Part shown: positions 1 through 8,052 of the stretch, piece after piece
Layout: the number at the start of each line of letters is the position of its first letter
Numbering within the stretch: the stretch's first letter is position 1
DNA from: Sternotherus odoratus
Lineage: Eukaryota > Chordata > Testudines > Kinosternidae
Assembly: GCA_032164245.1 (NCBI GenBank)
Contig: JAVMKO010000023.1
Coordinates: 234,898 to 298,897, forward strand
Reading direction: 5' to 3'
DNA: 64,000 nt
Position numbers and translations under genes: made by a program
The notes under the pieces: generated by a model
Database searches by the model: none
What the model was told of the DNA's origin: nothing
The model's input: the letters and a program-made list of their open reading frames with translations, nothing else

Positions 1-172
1 GGACGGGGGGGTTGGGTAGGGGAGGGGGTCCTGGGGGCGGGGGGTCTCTGGAGAGGGTAGTCAGGGGACGTGGGGGTTGGGTAGGGGAGGGGTCCTGGGG
101 CGGGGGGGGTCTCCTAAGGGGGTAGTCAGGGGATGGGGGGGTTGGGTAGGGGAAGGGGTCCTGGGGTGGAGA
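1..172. repeat. G-rich tandem repeat, about 65-bp period
   Basis: Three successive copies begin near positions 2, 68 and 133. Each contains GGTTGGGTAGGGGA followed by GGTCCTGGGG and a GTAGTCAGGGGA segment. The array ends abruptly at about 172, where AT-rich intronic sequence begins. Its left edge lies outside the window. Confidence 0.85.
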
Positions 173-222
173 TTTATAGAATCTCTTATCTAAAGACTGA
201 TAAATGTGTTTTATTTTTTCAG

Positions 223-243
223 GAGACTCTGCCAGCGATGCAG
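223..243 (+). CDS. 21-nt exon of an unidentified plus-strand gene
   Basis: A pyrimidine-rich tract ending TTTTTTCAG precedes the exon and GTATAGT follows it. Read with two bases completing a codon from the previous exon, it gives DSASDA plus one leftover base. That leftover base matches the phase needed by the exon at 7802-7892, so the two probably belong to one transcript. I do not recognise the protein. A 21-nt exon is a microexon, and the call rests on splice signals and phase compatibility. Confidence 0.45.
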
Positions 244-874
244 GTATAGTAAGGATTACATTGAATATAAATAGCTCTTAAAAATACCTGTCAGCAGTTA
301 AAATTAAATTTATTGTAGTAGTATTAATTTTTTACAGGTTTAATAGTGTATTTTTCATACTTTCACCAGTATACATTAAAGAACGTTTAATTTATAAACA
401 AAATGAAATGTAAATGACTTCTCTTTTCACACTTTTAAATACATTTTTCTTCAAGTAGTTCTAAGTCAAAAACAATAAAAAGCTCCCCTAGGAGTTAGTC
501 TGTAGTTAGGGTTAAGTGGTGTTTCTGTAGGTGTAGGCTTTTTTTGTTTTGTTTTGTTTTGAATTAAAACAGTTTAATATATTTGAGAATAAGCAGACAG
601 GTGGAACTTGCCTTGCAAAATACTGTAGGTAGCTATTTCACCATCTACTTCAATGGTATTTCCATTTTCCACTCTCCAAATATCAGTACATTTATGTGTT
701 TCTGACTTCAATTTATGTTAAAGGTGATCTGAAAAATTTACTTCCCCAAGTAGCATGGGATGGGTAATTCTGTTAGTAACTGACTGTAAATATGCCTTTT
801 AGAAAAATGAAGTATAGAAAGTCATTGGCATTTTGCTGTGATGTTCCACAATCTGTTCTGCTGTGATGTTGCAG
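244..874. other. AT-rich intronic sequence, no gene seen
   Basis: Low-GC sequence with no reading frame of note. The segment TGCTGTGATGTT occurs twice close together (near 834 and 860) just before the GC-rich CNTROB-derived block begins at about 870, marking the left junction of that block. Confidence 0.6.
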
Positions 875-937
875 CTGGAGGCCCAGCAGCGGAAAATAGT
901 GCCCCTGCTGCCAAGCTCGAATGCCAGCCCCCACCAG
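875..937 (+). pseudogene. CNTROB: CNTROB-like exon fragment (third partial copy)
   Basis: An acceptor-like GTTGCAG precedes and a donor GTGTGTGCC follows. The 21 codons start LEAQQRKI and end SNASPHQ. The start matches LEAQRADM in the coiled-coil exon at 2983-3160. The end matches the 3' end of the diverged exon copy ending at 6818, including the flanking donor and minisatellite. It looks like a fusion of the front and back of that exon with the middle deleted. I infer a decayed fragment. Confidence 0.55.
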
Positions 938-1137
938 GTGTGTGCCGGGGAGAGAACCCAGGAGTCCTGGCTCCTAGCGCCCCCTGCTCTAACCCACCAT
1001 CTCCCACTCCCATCCCAGAGCCGGGGAGAGAACCCAGGAGTCCTGGGTCCCAGTCCCTCCTGCTCTAACCCACCCGCCCCCACTCCCCTCCCAGAGCCGC
1101 GGAGAGAACCCAGGAGTCCTGGCTCCAACCACTAGCC
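938..1137 (+). repeat. M1 minisatellite (GAGAACCCAGGAGTCCTGG unit)
   Basis: Tandem units of roughly 70 bp contain GAGAACCCAGGAGTCCTGG, then CTCCCAG, a C-rich run, TGCTCTAACCCACC and CACTCCCCTCCCAGAGCC. The same unit recurs at about 3165-3425, 4040-4130, 6825-7025, 48520-48655, 53380-53440 and 54010-54180. It is inverted near 48190 and 57378-57600. In the CNTROB copies it always follows the same donor site, so it was part of the intron before the copies were made. Confidence 0.9.
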
Positions 1138-1850
1138 CTCACGCCCCAGGGGGGCTGAGAATGTGGGTGGAGGAGAGAAGGGGAGGGACTGGCACTGTCC
1201 ATCCCCCTCCACCAAGGGGATAACAACCTACTACTGCCGCCCGTGCAAGGCAAAAGAACGCCGGGGGGGGTAGTTGAGCGCCCTTGGGCATTGGAATTAC
1301 CCGGGATGTGCCCCCCATCCGGTACACCCAGTGCCGGGCCCTGGAGAACGGGCAGAGGGAAGGGGAAATCAAGGCGCGGCGCGGCCCTTGGCAGGATTCG
1401 CATGGTGGGGGGGGAGGACTGCGGGTTCAAGGAGGCTGGCCTGGCGCGCTGAGCACCGATTGGGGGGGTCCCCGCGGGGGAAGGGTACCCAGCCCGGGAC
1501 AAGGGGGAGACACCCGGCCGAAAGGCGCCCCGCACCGGAGGGTGTGGGGCGGGCACCGCGGGGTGTGTAATCCGCGTTCGCACCAAAGCAGATGAGCGCT
1601 AATGGCGGTGGGAGGGGGGAGCAGGGGGCAGTCGCCCGGCCTGGGGGAGGGGCTGGGCGCGGGGGCACGCCCCCCCGCCCCGACGGACCCAGCTCGGCCA
1701 TTGGCTGCCCAGGATCCGCTACTCGGGCCTGGGAGGAGGCGGGACGCCGTGGATCTGCCCAGAGGAGGGCGCGGAGGGCAGGGCTTGGGGGGCCGCCCCC
1801 CAACCACGGCACGGGGGGGGCTGCAAAAGAGAACAAACTCTTCTTTAGTT
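1138..1850 (+). repeat. Duplicated CpG-rich unit U, copy 1 (promoter-like)
   Basis: This unit begins AGCCCTCACGCCCCAGGGG and is nearly identical to 3427-4040. An inverted partial copy lies at about 5322-5520. It includes GGGGATAACAACCTACTACT, a CpG-rich stretch, a CCATTGGCTG CCAAT-type box (about 1698) and GC-box-like GGAGGCGGGA (about 1735), so it may be a duplicated promoter or CpG island. No recognisable protein is encoded; the open frames are compositional. Confidence 0.65.
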
Positions 1851-1924
1851 AAAAAATTAGAACAAACTTTGTATTTACAAAAAAAACCAAACGGGGGCAG
1901 GAATGTTACAGGCCCCCCCTTTCC

Positions 1925-2210
1925 CTTCTTTCGGCCTTGGGTTGTCTTGGGGGTGCCCTGGAGGACGGGCAGGCGGCAGGGGGGCTGCACCTGCAGGAGA
2001 CGGGAGGAGGGTGAGCACCCGGCCCCCTGCCCCATAGCAATCCCCCCGGTGCCCAGAGCCCACCAACCGCAGAGCCCAGCCCCACAGCACCCCCCGGCGG
2101 CCAGAACCCACCGAGCCCAGCCCCCCCCTGGTGCCCAACACTGACAGCACCCTGCCCCCTCCCCCTCCCCCCCAAACCCCGATGGTGCCCCGGCCCCTGG
2201 CAGACTCACC
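1925..2210 (-). repeat. Inverted copy of the CNTROB 3'-end segment
   Basis: The reverse complement matches the segment that precedes and includes the last CNTROB exon in the other copies (compare 4800-4985 and 7080-7290). The match covers the intronic GTTGGGCACCATGGGGGGCT motif, the GCAGGTG acceptor and the following PCRLPVLQGTPKTTQG-like frame. Its minus orientation shows that the CNTROB-derived block was rearranged as well as tandemly duplicated. Confidence 0.7.
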
Positions 2211-2295
2211 TCCCTCCTGCCGACCTCGGGAGGGGAGTGGCGGCTGGTGGGTTAGAGCAGGGGGGGCTAGGAGGCTGGGTCCTTCCCCTTCCCAG

Positions 2296-2491
2296 GGGGC
2301 CATGCAGCGGGAGGCCCGGCAGACGCCCAGCTGGCTCGGAGGGGCGGCCAACGGGGCCGGTCTCGTCCGCCACCCATCCCCCTGAGCCCGGCAGAGCGGA
2401 AGGTGGCGCCGGTGCACCTGGTGACAGAGCGGCTGGCGCCGCTGCAGAGGGACACCCTGTGCCAGGTGGTCGCCCTCGAGAAGCAGCAAAG
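2296..2491 (+). pseudogene. CNTROB: CNTROB copy 1, exon with VTERL motif; donor destroyed
   Basis: The exon follows CCTTCCCAG. The last 31 or so codons, from ERKVAPVH to VALEKQQ, align with centrobin's VTERLAQAQESSLRQAASL stretch. It ends CAGCAAAG and is followed by ATACCC. The paralogous exon at 5590-5785 has the same 196-nt length and is followed by GTACCC, so this copy lost its donor by G to A at +1. Confidence 0.75.
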
Positions 2492-2578
2492 ATACCCCCC
2501 AGCGCCCCGCCACCCCCCAATCCCTCCCCCACCAGGGGGCCGCGCCCGCCACTCACCCCGGCCCTCCCCCCGCCACAG

Positions 2579-2749
2579 GAAGGAGATGTTAGAGTTGAAC
2601 ATACAATATAATTGGGAGATGGCGCAGTTACTGGTGCACCACGAGGAGCAGTGGCGGCGGCTGATCGGGGACCAGGAGCAGAGGAACCAGGGGACCCGGG
2701 ACCCCTCGCCCGGCGCCGAGATGCGCCCACCTCTGGGGCGGGGCGGCGG
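2579..2749 (+). pseudogene. CNTROB: CNTROB copy 1, exon KEMLEL...QEQRNQ
   Basis: It starts after CCGCCACAG and encodes KEMLELNIQYNWEMAQLL and VHHEEQWRRLIGDQEQRNQ, a heptad-type coiled coil matching the KQLQDLS...QELASQL part of centrobin. The donor GTGACC used here (GGCGG then GTGACC) gives the phase required by the next exon. The same donor is repeated in each unit of the 60-bp array that follows. Confidence 0.72.
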
Positions 2750-2932
2750 GTGACCCGGGGACCCCTCGCCCGGCGCCAAGATGCGCCCACCTCTGGGGCG
2801 GGGCGGCGGGTGACCCGGGGACCCCTCGCCCGGCTCCGAGATGCGCCCACCTCTGGGGCGGGGTGGCGGGTGACCCGGGGACCCCTCGCCCGGCGCTGAG
2901 ATGCGCCCACATCTGGGGCGGCGGGTAACCCA
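2690..2932 (+). repeat. 60-bp tandem array carrying repeated splice donors (copy 1)
   Basis: Four units contain GACCCCTCGCCCGGCGCCGA, ATGCGCCCACCTCTGGGGCG and GGGCGGCGGGTGACCCGGG. The first unit overlaps the 3' end of the exon, so the array is an expansion of the exon-intron junction. The homologous array in copy 2 has about six units. Confidence 0.88.
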
Positions 2933-2982
2933 GGCCAGGCTACCCCCCACCGTGGAGCCCCGACACTCCCCCTTCTCCGCAG

Positions 2983-3160
2983 GCTGGACAGGCAGGAGGA
3001 AGCGGCGCAGGAGCTGCAGGCTGGGACGAGGCAGCTGGAGGCCCAGCGTGCCGACATGGTGGCCCGGTTCCAGGCCATGATGGAGTCGCACTGGAACGAG
3101 GCCCTGCGGCTACTGACCGGAGACGCCCCCGCACAGTCCCCCCCCAAAGGCCCCCGCCAG
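2983..3160 (+). pseudogene. CNTROB: CNTROB copy 1, coiled-coil exon, open
   Basis: The acceptor is TTCTCCGCAG and the donor GTGAGTGCC. The 178-nt exon is open and encodes LDRQEEAAQELQAGTRQLEA then FQAMMESHWNEALRLLTGD, ending PPKGPRQ. It is the best match to centrobin in the window (known family: RLQAMLQAHWDEANQLLS). It is one of the few undamaged pieces of this copy. Confidence 0.82.
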
Positions 3161-3426
3161 GTGAGTGCCGGGGGAACCCAGGAGTCCTGGCTGCCTGCCA
3201 CCCCGCTCTAACCACTATCCCCCACTCCCCTCCCAGAGCCGGGGAGAGAACCCAGGAGTCCTGGCTCCTAGCCCCCCCTGCTCTAACCCACCAGCCCCCA
3301 CTCGCCTCCCAGAGCCGGGGAGAGAACCCAGGAGTCCTGGCTCCCAGTCCCTCCTGCTCTAACCCACCCGCCCCCACTCCCCTCCCAGAGCCGTGGAGAG
3401 AACCCAGGAGTCCTGGCTCCAACCAC
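3161..3426 (+). repeat. M1 minisatellite in CNTROB intron (copy 1)
   Basis: Four units of the GAGAACCCAGGAGTCCTGG repeat follow the donor of the coiled-coil exon. Most of the first unit is missing its GAGCCGG prefix. Confidence 0.88.
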
Positions 3427-4040
3427 TAGCCCTCACGCCCCAGGGGGGCTGAGAATGGGGGTGGAGGAGAGAAGGGGAGGGACTGGCACTGTCCATCCTC
3501 CTCCACCAAGGGGATAACAACCTACTACTGCCACCCGTGCAAGGCAAAAGAATGCCAGGGGGGTAGTTGAGCGCCCTTGGGCATTGGAATTACCCAGGAT
3601 GTGCCCCCCATCCGGTACACCCAGGGCCGGGCCCTGAAGAACGGGCAGAGGGAAGGGGAAATCAAGGCGCGGCGCGGCTGTTGGCAGGATTCGCATAGTG
3701 GGGGGGGAAGGCTGCGGGTTCAAGGAGGCTGGCCTGGTACGCCGAGCACCGATTGGGGGGGTCCCCCCGGGGGAAGGGTACCCAGCCCAGGACAAGGGGG
3801 AGACACCCGGCCGAAAGGCGCCCCGCGCCGGAGGGTGTGGGGCGGGCACCGCGGGGTGTGTAATCCGCGTTCGCACCAAAGCAGATGAGCGCTAATGGCG
3901 GTGGGAGGGGGGAGCAGGGGGTGGGGGAGGGGCTGGGCGCGGGGGCATGCCCCCCCGCCCCGACGGACGCAGCTCGGCCATTGGTTGCCCAGGATCCGCT
4001 ACTCGGGCCTGGGAGGAAGCGGGACGCCGTGGGTCTGCCA
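3427..4040 (+). repeat. Duplicated CpG-rich unit U, copy 2
   Basis: Nearly identical to 1138-1760, with small indels in G runs and a short deletion after GGAGCAGGGGG near 3920. At about 4036 it joins the M1 minisatellite at the sequence CTGCCAGAGCC, whereas copy 1 continues into GAGGAGGGCGC. The junction is therefore specific to this copy. Confidence 0.7.
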
Positions 4041-4171
4041 GAGCCGGGGAAAGAACCCAGGAGTCCTGGCTCCCAGCCCCCCACTTCCCTCCCAGAGCCA
4101 GGGAGAGAACCCAGGAGTCCTGGCTCCCCACAGCCGGTCTTTAACCCCCCGCCTTTCTCTGCCCCCGACAG

Positions 4172-4474
4172 CCTCCTGTCTCCTCCTCGGCAGAGCGCCC
4201 CTGCCAGCCCCACAGCCCCGCCCCGCCCAGGAAGCCGGAGGGCTGGCCGGGGGACCCCCGGAGCGGGGGGGTCCGGGGACGGCGAGGCGGGGGGCTGGGC
4301 CTTCGCCCCGGCCGTGCCCCTGCAGCCCGTCGCCCAGCGCGGCTCCCTGCCAGCGGGGCGGGGCCCCGAGCGCTTCCTGCCCCCGGCACCCGGCGCAGCT
4401 GATCTACCAGAGTGTCCCGAGCCAGCCGGGCTTCCGGCCGCTGGAGCTGCAGCTCGACGACTCGGCCGGGCCAG
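4172..4474 (+). pseudogene. CNTROB: CNTROB copy 1, linker exon with frameshifts
   Basis: Acceptor GCCCCCGACAG, donor GTAGGG. Centrobin-like peptides occur in three different frames: PPVSSSAERP at the start, GWAFAPAVPLQPVAQ in the middle and LIYQSVPSQPGFRPLELQL at the end. At least two indels are therefore needed to read it through. The order and spacing match the family's linker region (VWTMPPMAVALKPV, then SFQSQHSFQPLEP). Confidence 0.72.
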
Positions 4475-4969
4475 GTAGGGGGCCGGGGGCGCCCCCCGGC
4501 CCACCCCCCCAGCTTCTGGGAGCAGCCCCCCCCAGGCGTCCCTCGCCCGGCCGAGATGCAGCTGGCTCTGGGGTGGAGCGCAGGGATCCCCTGCCCGGCA
4601 TGAGAGGGATTCACCCCCACTCTGACCCACAGCGCCCCCTAGTGCGTCTTGGGGCCAGTCCTGACTGCCCGGGGAAATCACCCCCTGCTGAGCCCCGGCT
4701 GGGCTCGGTACACCTCCAGTGCATCCACGGGGACATCCAGCCCTACCCCTGCGCCCAAGTCCAACTACGGGTCGCCATGGGGCTGTGGGTATGGGGGGGG
4801 GGGACGGTGAGGGGGCAGGGCGCTGTCAGTGTTGGGCACCATGGGGGGCTGGACTTGGTGGGTTCTGGCCGCCGGGGGGTGCTGTGGGGCTGGGCTCTGT
4901 GGTTGGTGGGATCTGGGATTGCTATGGGGCAGGGGGCCGGGCGCTCACCCTCCCCCCCGTCTCCCGCAG

Positions 4970-5065
4970 GTGGGGGGCCCCCAGCGCCCGGCCGGCGCCC
5001 GCCCCGTCCCCAAGAAGACCGACGGCCCCGCCAAGGGCGGGCAGAAGGCGACCGTGTGGAGATGA
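4970..5065 (+). pseudogene. CNTROB: CNTROB copy 1, last exon (VWR stop)
   Basis: After CTCCCGCAG, 31 codons run from VGGPQRPAGARPVPKKTDG to KGGQKATVWR and a TGA at 5063-5065. Known centrobins also end in a basic tail terminating in VWR. The exon is open. The exon at 4172-4474 leaves one base over, so phase does not join directly, in line with missing intermediate exons. Confidence 0.75.
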
Positions 5066-5245
5066 AGTGGGGTCCCGGCGGGAATCCTGGTGACCGCACC
5101 TTGCACCCCCTGTTCTCAGCCCCGGTTGCCATGTTGTGTTGGCGCCCAGGGGGCAGATGTGGGGCGGGGCTGCCCCCCCTCCTCCTTGTGTTCTGTTACT
5201 CTAAGTTATTCCCCCCCCGTTGGGGGGCTGTTTGTTACTTTTCTA

Positions 5246-5251
5246 AATAAA
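5246..5251 (+). terminator. Polyadenylation signal AATAAA after CNTROB copy 1
   Basis: TTCTAAATAAAGAAG lies about 180 nt after the stop codon and is followed by a T/G-rich stretch (ATTTGTTTTTGTTTCC), the usual arrangement of a vertebrate 3' end. Confidence 0.75.
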
Positions 5252-5321
5252 GAAGATTTGTTTTTGTTTCCCTCTGCCCATTTTCCAGGGCCCGGCCCTG
5301 GGCGTACTGGATGGGGGGCAC

Positions 5322-5520
5322 CCCCTAGGTAATTCCAATGCCCAAGGGCGCTCAACTACCCCTCCCCCCGCAGCGTTCTTTTGCCTTGCACGGCCGGCAG
5401 TAGTAGGTTGTTATCCCCTTGGTGGAGGGGGATGGACAGTGCCAGTCCCTCCCCTTCTCTCCTCCACCCCCATTCTCAGCCCCCCTGGGGAGTGAGGGCT
5501 AGTGGTTGGAGCCAGGACTC
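5322..5520 (-). repeat. Inverted partial copy of unit U
   Basis: The reverse complement of about 1110-1310, including AAGGGGATAACAACCTACTA and the G-rich run, lies directly between CNTROB copy 1 and copy 2. Confidence 0.75.
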
Positions 5521-5589
5521 TGGGTTCTTTCCACGGCTCTGGGAGGCGAGTGGGGGGCTGGCGGTCACCCGGGTCCTTCCCCTTCCCAG

Positions 5590-5785
5590 GGGGCCATGCA
5601 GCGGGAGGCCCGGCAGATGCCCAGCTGGCTCGGAGGGGCGGCCAACGGGGCCGGTCTTGTCCGCCACCCATCCCCCTGAGCCCGGCAGAGTGGAAGGTGG
5701 CGCCGGCGCAGCTGGTAATGGAGCGGCTGGCGCGGCTGCAGAGGGACAGCCTGCGCCAGGTGGTCGCCCTCGAGAAGCAGCAAAG
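5590..5785 (+). pseudogene. CNTROB: CNTROB copy 2, VMERL exon
   Basis: This is the paralogue of 2296-2491 with identical length. It encodes AEWKVAPAQLVMERLARLQR then DSLRQVVALEKQQ. It has a normal CCTTCCCAG acceptor and a GT donor, so it is less damaged at the splice level than copy 1. Confidence 0.75.
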
Positions 5786-5874
5786 GTACCCGACCCAGCG
5801 CCCTGCCACCCCCAAATCCCTCCCCCACCGGGGGGCCGCGCCTGCCGCTCACCCCGGCCCTCCCCCCGCCACAG

Positions 5875-6045
5875 GAAGGAGATGCTGGAACTGAACATAC
5901 ACCATAATTGGGAGATGGCGCAGTTACTGGTGCACCACGAGGAGCAGCGGCGGCGGCTGATCGGGGACCAGGAGCAGAGGAACCAGGGGACCCGGGACCC
6001 CTCGCCCAACGCTGAGATGCGCCCACCTCTGGGGCGGGGCGGCGG
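5875..6045 (+). pseudogene. CNTROB: CNTROB copy 2, KEMLEL exon
   Basis: Encodes KEMLELNIHHNWEMAQLL and HEEQRRRLIGDQEQRNQ. It shares the acceptor and the GTGACC donor with copy 1 and differs at a few codons (IHHNW for IQYNW, QRRR for QWRR). Confidence 0.74.
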
Positions 6046-6331
6046 GTGACCCGGGGACCCCTCGCCCGGCGCTGAGATGCGCCCATCTCTGGGGCAGGGC
6101 GGCGGGTGACCCGGGGACCCCTCTCCCGGCGCTGAGATGCGCCCACCTCTGGGGCGGGGCGGCGGGTGACCCGGGGACCCCTCGCCCGGCGCTGAGATGC
6201 GCCCACCTCTAGGGCGGGGTGGCGGGGGACCCAGGGACCCCTCGCCCGGCCCTGAGATGCGCCCACCTCTGGGGCGGGGCGGCAGGTGACCCGGGGACCC
6301 CTCGCCCGGCGCTGAGATGCGCCCACCTCAG
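5990..6331 (+). repeat. 60-bp tandem array carrying repeated splice donors (copy 2)
   Basis: About six units of the same 60-bp repeat as 2690-2932, each with CTGAGATGCGCCCACCTCT and a GCGGGTGACCC donor-like site. One later unit reads GGGGGACCCAGG and has lost the donor. One further isolated unit pair occurs at 6490-6600. Confidence 0.88.
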
Positions 6332-6475
6332 GTGGGCGGCGGAGTGTGAACGGGAGGCAATCAACTGCAAGAGGGAGGCTGACAGATGCCGAAAGGACGC
6401 CGAGAACTGGCTGCGGGAGGCCCAGCGGCACAAAACCCTAACCCTGCTGCCACTTACCAAAGACGCCCCCGCGTA
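6332..6475 (+). pseudogene. CNTROB: CNTROB copy 2, diverged coiled-coil exon, first version
   Basis: It reads RWAAECEREAINCKREADR, CRKDAENWLREAQRHKT and LLPLTKDAPA-stop. The tail aligns with LLTGDAPAQSPPKGPRQ of 2983-3160, with the CAG codon replaced by TAG. The body is still a charged helical sequence but differs strongly from copy 1. It may be a rapidly changed duplicate or a different exon of the same gene. Confidence 0.5.
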
Positions 6476-6649
6476 GTCGCACCCCAAGAGCCCTCGCCCG
6501 GCTCCGAGATGCGCCCACCTCTGGGGCGGGGCGGCGGGTGACCTAAGGACCCGGCCCCGAGATGCGCCCACCTCTGGGGCAGGGCGGCGGGTTCCCCGGG
6601 CCAGGCTACCCCCCACCATGGAGCTCCGACACCCCCCCCTTCTCCGGAG

Positions 6650-6818
6650 GTGGGCGGCGGAGTGTGAACGGGAGGCAATCAACTGCAAGAGGGAGGCTGA
6701 CAGATGCCGAAATTAGGCCGAGAACTGGCTGCGGGAGGCCCAGCGGCACAAAACCCTAACCCTGCCGCCACTTACCAAAGACGCCCCCGCGTAGTTGCAC
6801 CCCAAGAGCCCCCACCAG
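6650..6818 (+). pseudogene. CNTROB: CNTROB copy 2, diverged coiled-coil exon, second version
   Basis: Nearly identical to 6332-6475 but with AATTAGGCC in place of AAGGACGCC, giving a premature TAG, plus the later TAG. The acceptor region is CTCCGGAG where copy 1 has CTCCGCAG. It is followed by GTGAGTGCCGGG and the M1 minisatellite, as in copy 1. Confidence 0.6.
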
Positions 6819-7025
6819 GTGAGTGCCGGGAGAACCCAGGAGTCCTGGCTGCCCGCCACCCTGCTCTAACCACTATCCCCCACTCCCCTCCCAGAGCCGG
6901 GGAGAGAACCCAGGAGTCCTGGCTCCCAGCCCCCCCTCCCCTCCTAGAGCTGGGGAGAGAACCCAGGAGTCCTGGCTCCCAGCCCCCCCTCCCCGCTCCA
7001 ACCCATCAGCCCCCACTCCCCTCCC
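6819..7025 (+). repeat. M1 minisatellite in CNTROB copy 2
   Basis: Three to four units of the GAGAACCCAGGAGTCCTGG repeat, in the same position relative to the donor as in copy 1. Confidence 0.88.
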
Positions 7026-7384
7026 AAGTCCAGCAGGAGGGAGGGGAGTCTGCCGGGGCGCCATGGGGCTGTGTGTGTGTGGGGGACGGTGAGGGGGCAG
7101 GGCGCTGTCAGTGTTGGGCACCATGGGGGGCTGGACTCAGTGGGTGCTGTGGGGCTGGGCTCTGTGCTTGGTGGGCTCTGGGATTGCTATGGGGCAGGGG
7201 GCCAGGCGCTCACCCTCTCCCCATCTCCCGCAGGTGCGGCCCCCCTGCTGCCTGCCCGTCCTCCGGCCCGCCCCAAAGACCACCCACGGCCTCGCCACGG
7301 CGACTGCCCCCTGCTCCCCCCTCCCACCACCATTAGGGCTCAATCTGTCCTTGACTTCCCTCTGCCCTCTGTCCTGTGACTGTC

Positions 7385-7801
7385 CAAGTTATCAGTTGTG
7401 GCAATAGACTGAGACCACCAGTCCATTCATATGAATAGGCAATTTAAGTTATTGGATGGGGATCCCTTTGAATCCCTACAGACCAGAGCAGACTTGAGCC
7501 TGATACCAACTCTCCATCTCTGTTGCCCCGTTCTCCTTCTAAGAATTTCTCTTTATCTCCTTAGACCATGTTTAAGTGAAGATGTTCGTCTTTTTAGTTA
7601 ACTCTAGCTATGCATAGGAACAACTGGCCTGTACTTTGCCAAATTGTAACCTATCTTGTTTATCTTTCAAGGTTCTTCATTACTGAGCAACCTACCACCT
7701 CTAGTTAGTAAGTGCATTAGATATGCTATTTGTACACCAATTGAGTCTATAACATTTCTTTAAAAATATCCTAAATGCTTATCTCATAACTTTCATGTCA
7801 G
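7385..7801. other. AT-rich intronic sequence right of the CNTROB block
   Basis: GC content falls sharply after about 7385. No gene or repeat is recognised. It continues to the acceptor at 7800-7801 and matches the composition of 244-874, as expected if the GC-rich block split one intron. Confidence 0.55.
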
Positions 7802-7892
7802 GACGAGAGGAATCTGAAAACAGTGTCTCAGCTGAGAAAATGCTTATCCCTCCATATATGAAAGCCAGGAAGGACACTAGTGAAAGAGCTAG
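7802..7892 (+). CDS. Exon of an unidentified plus-strand gene
   Basis: Acceptor TTTCATGTCAG, donor GTAAGAAG. With two bases completing the codon from the previous exon the 91 nt are open: REESENSVSAEKMLIPPYMK then ARKDTSERA plus two bases. Joined to 223-243 the phase is continuous. The sequence is well balanced in codon use and sits in AT-rich DNA, so it looks like a genuine exon. I do not recognise the family. Confidence 0.6.
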
Positions 7893-8052
7893 GTAAGAAG
7901 CAAACCTGTCCATTAACCACGTTTCCTGTTTTGGTACTTGAATTGGCATTTCTATATTCTACACTTCCCACCCCCCTTACTTAGTTCATTTTAACTGTTT
8001 AATATGGATCGTACTTTTCTCACCATTTTTGAACACTTTAAAGATTTAACAC

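Larger units (their letters stand above)
2296..5065 (+). pseudogene. CNTROB: CNTROB (centrobin) partial copy 1, 3' half, damaged
   Basis: Centrobin is a coiled-coil protein of daughter centrioles. Five exons can be recognised: 2296-2491, 2579-2749, 2983-3160, 4172-4474 and 4970-5065. They resemble the middle coiled coil (LVTERLAPLQRDTLCQVVAL; FQAMMESHWNEALRLLTGD), the following linker (LIYQSVPSQPGFRPLELQL) and the basic C-terminus ending VWR-stop of known centrobins. Damage: the first exon's donor reads AT where copy 2 has GT, exon 4172-4474 needs at least two frame changes, and the exons that should lie between 4474 and 4970 were not found. All N-terminal exons are missing. A polyadenylation signal follows at 5246. 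I infer a partial segmental duplicate; uncorrected base indels in GC runs are an alternative for the frameshifts only. Confidence 0.78.
5590..7340 (+). pseudogene. CNTROB: CNTROB partial copy 2, damaged
   Basis: Recognisable pieces are 5590-5785 (196 nt, intact GTACCC donor), 5875-6045 (171 nt, same length as copy 1), two diverged versions of the coiled-coil exon (6332-6475 and 6650-6818) and a decayed last exon from 7234. The second coiled-coil version has two stops: TAG in CGAAATTAG, and a TAG where copy 1 has CAG in GACGCCCCCGC. The last exon reads RPAPKTTHGLATATAP-like but lacks the VWR stop. The piece at 4172-4474 has no counterpart. This copy cannot encode a normal centrobin C-terminus. 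Confidence 0.75.

Noticed and set aside
223..243. GDSASDA as a TRAF3IP1 exon (family has GDSTSDAEGD)
   Set aside because: It is on the opposite strand from the other TRAF3IP1 exons, and the next phase-compatible exon (7802-7892) is unlike TRAF3IP1. The resemblance is short and probably chance.
3895..5250. Single 451-codon frame through CNTROB copy 1
   Set aside because: It crosses clear introns and minisatellite units. Only short parts are centrobin-like and they fall in different frames, so it is not a protein.
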